Shown: positions 9,487 to 18,241 of the stretch, piece by piece
Numbering within the stretch: the stretch's first letter is position 1
How the letters are laid out: each line of letters starts with the position of its first letter
Source of the DNA: Hymenobacter cavernae
Lineage (GTDB): Bacteria > Bacteroidota > Bacteroidia > Cytophagales > Hymenobacteraceae
Length of the DNA: 64,000 nucleotides
Assembly (NCBI RefSeq): GCF_014641455.1
Contig: NZ_BMHT01000004.1
Coordinates: 278,025 to 342,024 of the forward strand
Reading direction: 5' to 3'
Notes under the pieces: generated by a model
The model's input: the letters and a program-made list of their open reading frames with translations, nothing else
The model's database searches: none
Told to the model about the DNA's origin: nothing
Program-made: the position numbers and the translations under genes

Positions 9487-9536
9487 CGCCCCGGCGCTTG
9501 CCCAAAAACTTTGTTTCATGGGCAAGCGCCAGGGCG
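9487..9536. repeat. Inverted repeat between kinase and monooxygenase genes
   Basis: Arms of 18 nt (9487-9504 and 9519-9536) pair with one mismatch around a 14-nt loop. It lies 30 bp past the end of the leftward monooxygenase gene, so it could act as a terminator, but no clear T-run follows on either strand. I see nothing else in 9306-9565. Confidence 0.6.
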
Positions 9537-9565
9537 TTGAAAAACCGGTGGGCGAGAGAGGGCGC

Positions 9566-10612
9566 CTACCGCGACTGACCGGCGTAATCGGTAACGGGCC
9601 GGCCAGCAGTTGGCTGACCTAGGTTCGCCAGCAGCTCATAGGAGCGCAGGCGCGCCGCGTGGTCGTAGATGTGCGCCACGGCCAGCAGCTCATCAATCTG
9701 GGTGGCATCCACGAACTGCTGCACCTGCCGCTGCACGCGGGCCGGGCCGCCAATGAAGGAGTAGGACATCATCTGCCCCACGGCTTCCTCTTCCATGTCG
9801 CTCCACACGCCTTCCATGCTGTCGATGGGCCGTTGCAGGGGCTTGCTGGTGCCTCGGATGATGCCCAGCGCCAACTGGTAGAAAGAGGTAGCCAGGCGGT
9901 CGGCTTCTGCGTCGGTATCGGCCGCAATAACGTTCACGCAAGCGGCAGCGTACGGCGCGGCCAGGTACTGCGACGGACGGAAATTGGAGCGGTACAGGTT
10001 CAGGGCGGCCTGCAAGTGCGTGGGCGCGAAGTGGCTGGCAAAGGCAAACGGCAGACCCAGGTAGCCGGCCAGCTGCGCGCTGTAGGTGCTGGAGCCCAGC
10101 AGCCAAACCGGCACATCCGACCCTTCGCCCGGAATGGCGCGCACCCGGCTCGTGCGGTTTTCGGCCGACAGATACGTCAGTAACTCCTGCACATTCTGGG
10201 GGAAGTCGTTCACCGAGCCCTGCAAATCGCGGCGCAGGGCGTGGGCCGTCAGCTGATCGGTGCCGGGCGCGCGACCCAAACCTAGGTCGATGCGGCCGGG
10301 GTAGAGCGTGGCCAGGGTGCCAAACTGCTCGGCCACCACCAGGGGCGCGTGGTTGGGCAGCATGATACCGCCCGAGCCTACGCGGATGGTAGAGGTGCCG
10401 CCCGCGATGTGGCCGATCAGCACCGACGTAGCGGAGCTGGCAATGCTGGCCATGTTGTGGTGTTCGGCCAGCCAGAAGCGCTTGTAGCCCCAGCGCTCGG
10501 CGTGCTGCGCCAAATCCAAGCTGTTGCGGAAGGTGTCGGCGGGCGTGTAGCCGTCCCGAATAGCCGCCAGATCCAGAATAGAAACGGGCAGCTCAGCAAT
10601 ATTTTTAGGCAT
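9566..10612 (-). CDS. LLM-class flavin-dependent oxidoreductase (luciferase-like)
   Basis: 348 aa when started at the ATG at 10612 ([15 protein letters not shown]), which matches the usual family N-terminus; a longer ORF start at 10723 adds a non-conserved extension. Typical family features are [22 protein letters not shown] and [13 protein letters not shown]. The fold is a TIM barrel that uses reduced flavin. The closest family type is the YhbW/MsnO8-like alkanal monooxygenase-like group, whose substrates are mostly unknown. It appears monocistronic, with a family 1 hairpin repeat (10722-10822) behind its promoter region. Confidence 0.88.
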   Translation of the reverse strand: MPKNIAELPVSILDLAAIRDGYTPADTFRNSLDLAQHAERWGYKRFWLAEHHNMASIASSATSVLIGHIAGGTSTIRVGSGGIMLPNHAPLVVAEQFGTLATLYPGRIDLGLGRAPGTDQLTAHALRRDLQGSVNDFPQNVQELLTYLSAENRTSRVRAIPGEGSDVPVWLLGSSTYSAQLAGYLGLPFAFASHFAPTHLQAALNLYRSNFRPSQYLAAPYAAACVNVIAADTDAEADRLATSFYQLALGIIRGTSKPLQRPIDSMEGVWSDMEEEAVGQMMSYSFIGGPARVQRQVQQFVDATQIDELLAVAHIYDHAARLRSYELLANLGQPTAGRPVTDYAGQSR

Positions 10613-10721
10613 GATGCGCGGAAATACAATGGTAATTCTGGTAAACAGGCTACCTAGGTCGGTTGTTCCGCGGCTGCGCTGTTGGCTACTGGTGGGTAAG
10701 TAGTAGAATGCGCTTAACAGC

Positions 10722-10822
10722 ACGTCATTCCGACCAGCGGGAGGAATCTGGCGTGCAATGGTAAACCGGACGATTGGAGCTACTACTGCACGCGAGATTC
10801 CTCCCGCTGGTCGGAATGACGT
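10722..10822. repeat. Long hairpin repeat, family 1, copy B
   Basis: Arms of 36 nt (10722-10757 and 10787-10822) are inverted copies with one mismatch. The 29-nt loop (GGTAAACCGGACGATTGG core) is nearly identical to that of copy C at 28982-29080, so the copies share a recent origin. Confidence 0.88.
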
Positions 10823-10831
10823 TCTCGCAAC

Positions 10832-11683
10832 CTAGCTTGTGGGGCCTTTATCTACGCTGGCTTCCAGTGTTTTCTGCACGGCGGTCGGCACGGCGGAAAG
10901 CAGATCGTAGCCGGTGGCCTGCTCGATGGCATCGACGGTGGTGCGGTAAGTGGCCCAGTTGGTGTTCACGGTGTTGTCGTTGGGCACGTTGATGGCAATG
11001 ACGCGGGTGCTGGTGCTGATGCGCTGCACGTCGTTGGTGCCCACGGGCAGTACCACGACCACTTTCCAGCAACGGTCCGGCACGGTCACGCGGCCATTGT
11101 CCAGCGTGGTGGCGGCGCCATTGCTGCCCACGCCGCCCCGTCCGTAGCTTCCGCAGATGATGTACAGCTCGTTGCCCTGGTCGACGAGCGTGCGGCAGTA
11201 GTTTTCCAGCCCCACCCAGGTGCGCTGGTTGTTGTTGGGGGCTTGCGGCGTGATGTTGGTCATCAGAAACGTGGCCGAGTTGTCGGCCGCGGAGCTGGTG
11301 CGGTCGGCCGAAGGGCAGTTGTGGCCCCGGTCGAAACCCGAGCCGGTGTAGCTGCTGGTGGTCACGCGGTACCAGCCGGCGGGCAGCTCATTATCAGCCG
11401 CGAAGTTGTCCTGCCGGTCGGCCGAGCCAAGCCAGGCGCTGCTCAGGTGCCAGCTCACCCAGTTCGGGATGCCTCGGTCGCGGTGGTAGCTGAGGGTATA
11501 CTGCGACTTGACTAGCAGGTAATTAGTGGGGTTGTTGGCATCGGTGGTGGCGCCGCTGGGGTTGCCCAAAGCTAGGTTTTCGTCGCGGGTAGGCGTAGTC
11601 GGCGCGGGCGAATCCTTTGAGCAGCTGATAGCCAGTAGGCCGGCAAACAGGTAGGAGAGAAGGCGGGAACGAGAGTACGGCAT
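10832..11683 (-). CDS. Lipoprotein DNA/RNA non-specific endonuclease (NUC family)
   Basis: 283 aa from the ATG at 11683, chosen because it gives a signal peptide ending in the lipobox LAISC. The ORF could extend 9 residues upstream. The beta-beta-alpha metal nuclease motif appears as FDRGHNCPSADRT (catalytic His in RGH), with the downstream Asn in TFLMTNITPQAPNNNQ that binds the metal in this family. It is expected to be a membrane-anchored, periplasmic or surface nuclease degrading nucleic acid for nutrient scavenging. The family 1 hairpin repeat lies right after its stop. Confidence 0.9.
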   Translation of the reverse strand: MPYSRSRLLSYLFAGLLAISCSKDSPAPTTPTRDENLALGNPSGATTDANNPTNYLLVKSQYTLSYHRDRGIPNWVSWHLSSAWLGSADRQDNFAADNELPAGWYRVTTSSYTGSGFDRGHNCPSADRTSSAADNSATFLMTNITPQAPNNNQRTWVGLENYCRTLVDQGNELYIICGSYGRGGVGSNGAATTLDNGRVTVPDRCWKVVVVLPVGTNDVQRISTSTRVIAINVPNDNTVNTNWATYRTTVDAIEQATGYDLLSAVPTAVQKTLEASVDKGPTS

Positions 11684-11726
11684 AAGGCAAAGGTGAAGAA
11701 AAGCAGGCATTCCTGGCAGTGGAAGC

Positions 11727-12875
11727 CTACCTATTGCCTTCTATAGACAGCGCTTCCCACCAGTGCTCCTGCGGCAGCAGCGCCCCGAGCACCACCGGCT
11801 GGCCCAGGCGCGGGGTGGTGAACAGCAATTCAGGATGCGCCTTCGCGGCAGCCGAGGCGCGCCGCACCGGCTCGTTCCAGGGGTGGCGCGCCTCCGTGAA
11901 GGCGCCCCAATGCACGGGCAGCATCACGCGGGCGCGCACGTCGAGGGCCGCTTGCACGCTCTGCTCGGGCCGCATATGAATCTCTGCCCAGTCTTCGTTG
12001 TATTGCCCACATTCGACCAAAGCTAGGTCGAAGGGGCCGTACTGGCGACCAATATCGGCGAAGTGCGCGCCGTAGCCGCCGTCGCCGGTGTAGAACAGAC
12101 GCTTAGCAGCAGACTTTATCACCCACGAAGTCCACAACGTCGAGTTGCGGTTGCCGAGGCCGCGCCCCGAAAAGTGGCGGCTGGGCGTACTGGTCAGCGT
12201 GAGGCCCGGCAGACGCACACTGTCGCCCCAGCTTACCTCCCGAATGTGCTCGGGTGCCACGCCCCAGGCCCGCAGGTGCGCGCCAATACCTAGGGGCACG
12301 CAGAAGACACCCACTTTATCCTTGATCTTCTGCACCGTCTGGTAATCGAGGTGGTCGTAGTGGTCGTGGGAGATGAGCACGGCGGCAATAGCCGGCAGCT
12401 GCTCGGGCCGAATGGCCAGCTCGGGGTTGTAGCGCTTAGGCGTCGCCCAGCGCGCCGGCCCCATCCCGATGCTCAGCATCGGGTCGAGCAGCACGTTCTG
12501 GCCGGCAATTTCCACTAACGTGGCCGAGTGGCCAAACCACGTCACGCGCACCAGCTCGGGTGTTTTCTGGGTGATGGTCAGCGAATCCAGCTTTTGCAAA
12601 GGCAGCGGACCGGGCGGGTCGGCGTGGGGCGTGGTCTGGGTCAGAAACTTCCACATCGTGCTGATGGTGCTCCCGCCGGTCATCACCTCGGTGGGTTGCA
12701 GGTTCCGAAATTCGCCGTCGCGGTAGTGGCCGGTGCGGGCGAAGGCGACGCGCTCGGCCTTCGTGGGCTTGCCACCTAGCTCGGGGCTCAGAAAATTGAA
12801 GGCCACAGCAGCCAGGAGCAGGGTTCCGAGTAGTCCGCCGGTGGTCATGAGGAAAATCTTGAAGGGCTTACGCAT
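11727..12875 (-). CDS. Membrane-anchored metallo-beta-lactamase-fold hydrolase (UlaG/NAPE-PLD-like)
   Basis: About 382 aa from the ATG at 12875 (MRKPFKIFLM); starts at 12899 and 12905 are also possible. A single N-terminal hydrophobic segment (about 10-28) anchors it. The metal motif HDHYDHLD is followed by further ligands in GDGGYG and by MLPVHWGAF with a His. The overall arrangement (TRFGHSATLVE-like strand, then HDHYDHLD) is that of the UlaG/N-acyl-phosphatidylethanolamine phospholipase D-like group. The substrate cannot be told. It runs in the same direction as the nuclease gene, 43 bp upstream of it. The IS5 element is inserted 44 bp upstream of the gene. Confidence 0.85.
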   Translation of the reverse strand: MRKPFKIFLMTTGGLLGTLLLAAVAFNFLSPELGGKPTKAERVAFARTGHYRDGEFRNLQPTEVMTGGSTISTMWKFLTQTTPHADPPGPLPLQKLDSLTITQKTPELVRVTWFGHSATLVEIAGQNVLLDPMLSIGMGPARWATPKRYNPELAIRPEQLPAIAAVLISHDHYDHLDYQTVQKIKDKVGVFCVPLGIGAHLRAWGVAPEHIREVSWGDSVRLPGLTLTSTPSRHFSGRGLGNRNSTLWTSWVIKSAAKRLFYTGDGGYGAHFADIGRQYGPFDLALVECGQYNEDWAEIHMRPEQSVQAALDVRARVMLPVHWGAFTEARHPWNEPVRRASAAAKAHPELLFTTPRLGQPVVLGALLPQEHWWEALSIEGNR

Positions 12876-12920
12876 TCGCAGGGAGTTGTAGGTTGCCATA
12901 CGCAATACACAGCTTTCTTA

Positions 12921-13736
12921 GAGGCTGTTTAAGTTAGCTTAGTTAATCGTCTGATATTGGCCAGGTGGAGCCAGGCGTTGGCATGGGCAGTTTTGCGTTC
13001 GTAGTCTTTGGCTAAGCGCCGATTATTGCTCGCCCAGGCAATGCTGCGCTCGACCACCCAGCGCTTGGCGTGGATAAAAAAGCGGCCTTTCTGCGCGAGC
13101 ACGCCCGTAGGCACTTGCGCTTGGATACCTCGCTGGTCTAGGTGCTGGCGGAAGTGACGGCCAAAGCCGCCATCCACGAATACGGTTTGCACTTGATCGA
13201 GCAACTCATTGCCCAGCACTAGGGCGTCCCACACTCTTGCGGCGGTGGTCCCGTCATGACAACTGGCCGCTACCACGCAGCTAGCTAGTAGATTACCTAG
13301 TGTGTCCACCAGAAAAAAGCGTTTGCGGCCCTTGATACGTTTGCCGGCGTCGTAGCCTACGCTGCTCGTGCTAGTAGCCGTATTTTTCACGCTTTGACTG
13401 TCGAGAATGGCGACGGTGGGCTGGGCCTTTTTTTTGCCCGCTCCCGGGCGCTAATCGTCAAACAGGCACTGACCCGCTGCCAAGTGCCGTCAGCAGTCCA
13501 TTTGGTGAAATAATAGTACACCGTGGGCCAAGGCGGAAAATCGGCTGGCACATCACGCCACACGCATCCATTCTTGAGCACGTAAAAAATCCCGTTTACC
13601 ACTGCCTGTAAGGGCCATTTGCTCGTGCGCTGTACCACCAACAAAGGCGCCAGCTTCGCCCACTGACGTTCCGTCAAATCCGAACTGTAACGCTTTTGCT
13701 GCATGCCCAAAGCTACGTGCTAACTTAAACACCTTC
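12921..13736 (-). mobile_element. IS5-family insertion sequence (complete)
   Basis: About 816 bp. The ends are imperfect inverted repeats: GAGGCTGTTTAAGTTAGC at 12921-12938 and its near-complement at 13719-13736, with two mismatches. A TA dinucleotide flanks both ends (12919-12920 and 13737-13738), consistent with the 2-bp target duplication of the IS427-like group. The transposase reads leftward in two overlapping frames joined at an A8 slippery run. The ends and both frames look undamaged, so it may still be mobile. Confidence 0.87.
12929..13710 (-). CDS. IS5-family transposase made by -1 ribosomal frameshift
   Basis: Two overlapping frames are seen: OrfA (13387-13710, DUF4096-like N-terminal domain, start MGMQQKRYSSDL) and OrfB (12929-13390, DDE core). 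On the coding strand a run of eight A (plus-strand T run at 13428-13435) precedes the overlap. Slipping back one base there turns the OrfA tail into KKAQPTVAILDSQSVKNT, the conserved start of the DDE domain with its first Asp, continuing straight into OrfB (GRKRFFLVDTLG ... VFVDGGF ... VVERSIAW). So the frames form one protein and not a broken gene. Confidence 0.85.
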
Positions 13737-13770
13737 TAAGCTATTTTCCCGGATAGAATAGGCTAGCGAA

Positions 13771-13869
13771 GTAGGAACGCGCCACGGCGCGTTCGTCGTT
13801 GAACGATGCCGCTTAGCACCTCCTGCGGGCACGTCGCCCAGACGAGAACGCGCCGTGGCGCGTTCCTAC
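13771..13869. repeat. Long hairpin repeat, family 2, copy 1
   Basis: The 24-nt arms at 13771-13794 and 13846-13869 are perfect inverted copies. Each arm itself contains a GC-rich near-palindrome (GAACGCGCC..GGCGCGTTC). The loop is about 51 nt. The same element recurs at 16389-16489 on the other side of the GH2 gene. Confidence 0.85.
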
Positions 13870-13915
13870 AGCGCTTCGACCTCCGCCTCTACTCGAAATA
13901 ACGCAACCCGCTGAC

Positions 13916-16327
13916 TTATAGGCTGGCTTTCAGCTCCACGGCTTTCCCGCTCAGTCCCGGCGATTGCAACGATACTTTCACCGGCCCGGCTCCTGTGGCC
14001 TGCACATACACCAGCAACCGGCCGCGGTACGCCTGCCGCTTGGTGCCTTTGTAGTCTTCGTGGCTGGCTAGGTCGCCGCTCTCGATGCCGAGCAGCTTGG
14101 CTGGGCCTTCCACCGCCACGGTCACTTCGTTGGTGGCCGTGTTTACCGGATTACCGTTTTTGTCGACTACCATTACTTCAATCTGAGCTAGGTTGTGGGC
14201 TTTACCAGACAGCGCGGTGCGGTCGGCGGTGGCTTGGATAGCGGCGGGCGCTTCCACGGTTTTCAGCACCGTGCGGCTTACTTCCTGCTCCTTTTTGTAG
14301 CTCTTCGCCAGCAGCTCGCCGGACTGATAGGCTACGTCCCAGGAAACTTCGCGGCCCTGCTTTTTACCCAACGACTTCCCGTTCAGAAACAGCTCCACGG
14401 CGTCGCCGTTGGTGAAGCTCACGACGCGGACCTGGTCGCCGGCGTTCCAGTTCCAGGTGGCGTTCAGCTGCCGGTGGCCGCCGCGCTGTTGTTCTTTCGG
14501 CAGCGGCATAGCACCTAGGTACACCATCGGTTTGTCGGACCACAGGCTTTGACGGAAGTAATACTCCGGCTTCGGAAAGCCCGCCAGGTCGAGCAGACCG
14601 GCGCCATTGCTGCGCTGGGGCCACTTGCCGGCCTCACCCAGGTAGTCGATGCCGGTCCAGAGGTATTGGGCCGAGATGTAGGCGTTGGAGTCGACTGCGG
14701 CCCACGCACTGCGCGCCATGCCGTTCTCGCTGCCGTAGGTAACGCGGTTTGGGTACTTCTGGTGGTCTTCGGGGTAGCGAAACTCCTGGTAATTATAGCC
14801 CACAACGTCGAGCGAAGCGGGATAATCCGTGAAGTTAGACATCACCACGCCGGCCAGCGCCGCCGTGATGGGCCGCGAGGTATCGTACTTTTTGGCCACG
14901 GCTACCAGGTGCTTGGAAAGCTCGCCCAGGCGGCTGGCGGCGGGGTGGTCGGGCAGGTAGCCTTTGCCGTAGATCTGCGGGTTGCGGCCGGTGTTCAGAA
15001 CCTCGTGGGAGTAGGGGTCGTTGGGGTAGTCAATCTCGTTGCCGATGCTCCACATGATGATCGACGGCCGGTTGCGGTTGCGCAAAATCATGTCACGCAG
15101 GTCGCGGTCGGCCCACTCCTTGAAGTACTGGTGCGAGCCGAATTTGGCGGGCGTGCCCACGTTCCAACCTTCCACCCACTTGTTTTTGCCCTCTTCCCAC
15201 TCGTCAAACGCCTCGTCCATCACCAGAAAACCTAGCTTGTCGCACAGGGCGTAGAAGTAGTCGGCGTGGGGGTTGTGGCTCATGCGGATGGAGTTGCAGC
15301 CGCCTTCCTTTAACGTTTTCAGCCGCCGCTCCCACACGTCCATCGGCACGGCCACGCCGAGTGCGCCCGCGTCGTCGTGCAGGCATACGCCCTTGAGCTT
15401 TAGGTTATTGCCGTTCAGGAAGAAGCCTTGGTTGGCATCGAAGCGGATGCTGCGCACGCCTACTTCCTCCACCACTTCATCCGTCACCTTGCCTTGTACC
15501 GAAAGCGCCACCCGTAGCTTGTAGAGGCTAGGTTTATCCACTGACCATAGACTAGGTTTGCTGATTTTCAACGTCATAGCAGCGGGCGTATCTATCTTGG
15601 GTTTAGCCTGCACTTGCTGCTGCGCGGTGGCTACTACCTTGCCCTGCGGATCTACGAGCGTGCTTTTTACCAAAACGGTAGCTGCGGCGGCCGTCATGTT
15701 GTTGACAGATACCGTGACCTTGCCCGTAGCAGCGCTGGCCGACACATCGGGCGTGGTGAAGCCGACGCCCCAAAGGCCAACGTGCACGGGATCAGTCGCT
15801 AACAAGTACACATTGCGGTAAATACCCGAACCCGTGTACCAGCGCGAATCGGCAAATTCGGTGTGGTCGACTTTCACCGCCAGCACGTTTTTGCCGCTGG
15901 CTTTCAGGTACGGTGTCAGCTCATACTGGAAGGAAGCGAAGCCGCTGGGGCGCTTGCCCAGGAAGTGGCCGTTGAGCCAGACTTCGCTGTTTTTGTACAC
16001 ACCATCGAAGTACACGAAGACTTTTTTTGAGCGGAAGCCGGTGGGCACGTCGAACGTCTTGCGGTACCAGCCGATGCCGCCCGGCAAGTAGCCGGTGGCA
16101 CTGGCCCACTCCTGACTAAATGGTCCTTCGATGCTCCAATCGTGGGGCAACTCCAGGCGGCGCCAATCAGCATCGTTGAAATCAGCCTTTTCGCCCGCCG
16201 TCACGTCGCCTTTGTGAAACTTCCAATCAGCGTTAAATAACAACTGTTGGCGGGGCGCCTGAGCCTGGACCCTGCTGGAGAGCAAGCTGCAAACCAAGAG
16301 GAAAAGGAGTAGAAAGTTGGTTTTCAT
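13916..16327 (-). CDS. GH2 family beta-galactosidase-like enzyme (secreted)
   Basis: 803 aa with signal peptide (cleavage after VQA). Domains in order: sugar-binding jelly roll (about 25-190), Ig-like (about 195-300), TIM barrel (about 300-590), a DUF4982-type domain, and a C-terminal Ig-like domain. The acid/base Glu is in MWSIGNEIDYPND and the likely nucleophile Glu in YGSENGMARSAW. It is expected to release terminal beta-galactosyl or related residues in the periplasm. It is last in the leftward module GH35-SusC-SusD-GH30-GH2, though a 180-bp gap holding a hairpin repeat separates it from GH30. Exact substrate is inferred from neighbours. Confidence 0.88.
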   Translation of the reverse strand: MKTNFLLLFLLVCSLLSSRVQAQAPRQQLLFNADWKFHKGDVTAGEKADFNDADWRRLELPHDWSIEGPFSQEWASATGYLPGGIGWYRKTFDVPTGFRSKKVFVYFDGVYKNSEVWLNGHFLGKRPSGFASFQYELTPYLKASGKNVLAVKVDHTEFADSRWYTGSGIYRNVYLLATDPVHVGLWGVGFTTPDVSASAATGKVTVSVNNMTAAAATVLVKSTLVDPQGKVVATAQQQVQAKPKIDTPAAMTLKISKPSLWSVDKPSLYKLRVALSVQGKVTDEVVEEVGVRSIRFDANQGFFLNGNNLKLKGVCLHDDAGALGVAVPMDVWERRLKTLKEGGCNSIRMSHNPHADYFYALCDKLGFLVMDEAFDEWEEGKNKWVEGWNVGTPAKFGSHQYFKEWADRDLRDMILRNRNRPSIIMWSIGNEIDYPNDPYSHEVLNTGRNPQIYGKGYLPDHPAASRLGELSKHLVAVAKKYDTSRPITAALAGVVMSNFTDYPASLDVVGYNYQEFRYPEDHQKYPNRVTYGSENGMARSAWAAVDSNAYISAQYLWTGIDYLGEAGKWPQRSNGAGLLDLAGFPKPEYYFRQSLWSDKPMVYLGAMPLPKEQQRGGHRQLNATWNWNAGDQVRVVSFTNGDAVELFLNGKSLGKKQGREVSWDVAYQSGELLAKSYKKEQEVSRTVLKTVEAPAAIQATADRTALSGKAHNLAQIEVMVVDKNGNPVNTATNEVTVAVEGPAKLLGIESGDLASHEDYKGTKRQAYRGRLLVYVQATGAGPVKVSLQSPGLSGKAVELKASL

Positions 16328-16388
16328 TGAAGCGGACGTTTTGGGTGGGGAATGACAGTTTTAGCGGTGGGCCGTTGAAGCGCTGTAT

Positions 16389-16489
16389 GAACGCGCCACG
16401 GCGCGCTCGTCGTTGAACGGTTGCCGTTCGAGCCGCTTAGCGCCTACTGTGGGTATGTCGTCCGGACGAGAACGTGCCGTGGCGCGTTC
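16389..16489. repeat. Long hairpin repeat, family 2, copy 2
   Basis: Arms at 16389-16411 and 16465-16489 are inverted copies with a few differences, and the loop keeps the CGTTGAACG and CCGCTTAGC words of copy 1 at 13771-13869. It sits between the GH30 and GH2 genes. Confidence 0.8.
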
Positions 16490-16509
16490 CTGCAACAGAC
16501 CACCATCTT

Positions 16510-18141
16510 CTAGCGAATGTCGCTGACCAGCGTCGTAATGGAGCGCGGGGCCAGGTGCACCGGTTGATCGGCTTTTATAACGGTGCCGGGTTGCAGATTG
16601 GTAGTGGCGGAGGTGGTGTAGGTGCGCACCGAACCTAGCTTTTTCTGGCCGAGCTTCAGCCGCAAATCCGTTGGCGTAGTGGCCGAGTTGACAACCACCG
16701 TTATCAGTTGCTTGCCGGTGGCGCTTCTGTAAGCTGACACCAGTAGCTGGTTGTCGATACCTAGGTTTTGCTCAAGGCGAGCATCGACGCGGACGGCGCC
16801 AGGGCGAATGTAGCGGCTGTAGTTGCCCAGCGCCCACAGCATCTTACTCACCTGATAGTTGCCGTCGGCTTTCGTTTTGTCAATGTAGATCAGACCGTCT
16901 TTGTAATCGTAGGGCGAGATGGCGAGCCACCACTGCCAGGCCGCCGCATTTGCCACCGCGAGGTCCATGTGAATGGTGCGCGCCAGGTACAAGGCTGCTT
17001 CCATACCTAGGTCGCGCTTGTTGCCGTTGATTTCGCCGGCGTTATCACCCAAAATGCAGTACTCCGACTGCCAGTAGTTCAGCTTATCAACCGTTGCTAC
17101 TTTGTCGGCTAGCTGCTGGCGCGTTGCAACCGCCTGGTTGTAAGGTGAAGTGGTAAAATAGCTGTGGGCAGCAATGGTGCGGGCTACACTGGGTAGGTTG
17201 CCCACGTACGTGGAAGCAGTTGGGCTGAAGAAGGCATTAATCTGCTCGCCGCGGTCGGGCTTGTCTTCCGTGGCAAACAGGTAGTTGATCTTGCCGGCTT
17301 CCGTGAGCAGGATTTTGGTAGGCAACTGTTGAGTAATTAGTGCCTTATCCAACGCCTTAGTAAGGCCGGAAATTTCCTCGTTGCGGAACGGGCTGCCTTC
17401 CTGCTTCGGGTCGCTCCAATCCCACTGCGGCTCATTGACTGGGCTGACATAATCGAAAGTAATGCTCGTGGTCTTCTTCACGCCTTGCACCACATTGGCA
17501 ATGAACGTGGCCGTAGCCTCGTAATTAGCCGGAGCTAGGTTGGTTTTGCCGCCCTCGGCAAAGGCTCTGCCCGTGATAGTATACTGCACGGGCGGGCTGT
17601 TCAGAAAACCCAGAAACTGCTTGACGCCCCGCTTCTTAGCAGCTTGCAAAAACCAGACCTGCCCGGCCTGCCGCGTCCAGTCGTAGCGGCCATCAGGCAG
17701 CATAAACGACTCGGCACGGTGCCACTCGTCGCGGATGCCGCTTTGCTCGCCCTGCTGCGTACTGCCCGCCCCAATGTTGAAGCGCCACATCGACAAGCCG
17801 ATACCCTTGGGCTGGCCGCCGGCCTTGTCATCAATGCTGAACAGCAGGTCCGCTATGGCGTCCTTCTTGGCTGCGGGCCACTGGCCCACAAACTGACATG
17901 CCCACGCATCCGACGCGCTGAAGTTGTCGATGGTCTGGTACGTCTTCGTATCATCCAGCAGCACGGTTATGGCTTTGGCTACCCCAGCAGAGCTAGGTTT
18001 GGTAGACTGCCCTGTACTCGTTCCGGTAACAGCCAGCAGCACAAGCGCGCTTAAGGTCAAGCGTGGCTTCGTGATGCGCGACCTGCTAAAAAGCAAGCTA
18101 GGTAGCGAAGCTACTGCACTAGAATTAAGTAGTGTTCTCAT
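16510..18141 (-). CDS. GH30 family glycosidase, endo-beta-1,6-galactanase-like
   Basis: 543 aa from the ATG at 18141 (MRTLLNSS), which yields a conventional signal peptide; the longer ORF start at 18198 adds a second hydrophobic stretch and is less likely. TIM barrel plus beta side domain typical of GH30. The acid/base Glu is in YVSPVNEPQWDW and the nucleophile Glu in YWQSEYC. WRFNIGAGS and AWQWWLAISPYDYKDGL resemble the galactanase-type subfamily, so cleavage of beta-1,6-galactan side chains is the best guess. It follows SusD by about 100 bp in the same direction. Confidence 0.82.
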   Translation of the reverse strand: MRTLLNSSAVASLPSLLFSRSRITKPRLTLSALVLLAVTGTSTGQSTKPSSAGVAKAITVLLDDTKTYQTIDNFSASDAWACQFVGQWPAAKKDAIADLLFSIDDKAGGQPKGIGLSMWRFNIGAGSTQQGEQSGIRDEWHRAESFMLPDGRYDWTRQAGQVWFLQAAKKRGVKQFLGFLNSPPVQYTITGRAFAEGGKTNLAPANYEATATFIANVVQGVKKTTSITFDYVSPVNEPQWDWSDPKQEGSPFRNEEISGLTKALDKALITQQLPTKILLTEAGKINYLFATEDKPDRGEQINAFFSPTASTYVGNLPSVARTIAAHSYFTTSPYNQAVATRQQLADKVATVDKLNYWQSEYCILGDNAGEINGNKRDLGMEAALYLARTIHMDLAVANAAAWQWWLAISPYDYKDGLIYIDKTKADGNYQVSKMLWALGNYSRYIRPGAVRVDARLEQNLGIDNQLLVSAYRSATGKQLITVVVNSATTPTDLRLKLGQKKLGSVRTYTTSATTNLQPGTVIKADQPVHLAPRSITTLVSDIR

Positions 18142-18241
18142 TACAAAGCTTTTATAAAGGGCTAGCACAAGACCAAAAAAGAACGTAGCCAGCAACAAGG
18201 AGCAAGCGGCTTGTCCTTATTGCTGGCTGCGTCAACCTAGG

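Noticed and set aside
13387..13710. IS5 OrfA and OrfB as a broken transposase
   Set aside because: The A8 run at the overlap and the continuous DDE sequence after a -1 shift indicate programmed frameshifting.
14549..15235. Open frame of 228 codons opposite the GH2 gene
   Set aside because: Antisense shadow of the GH2 barrel; no recognisable motif.
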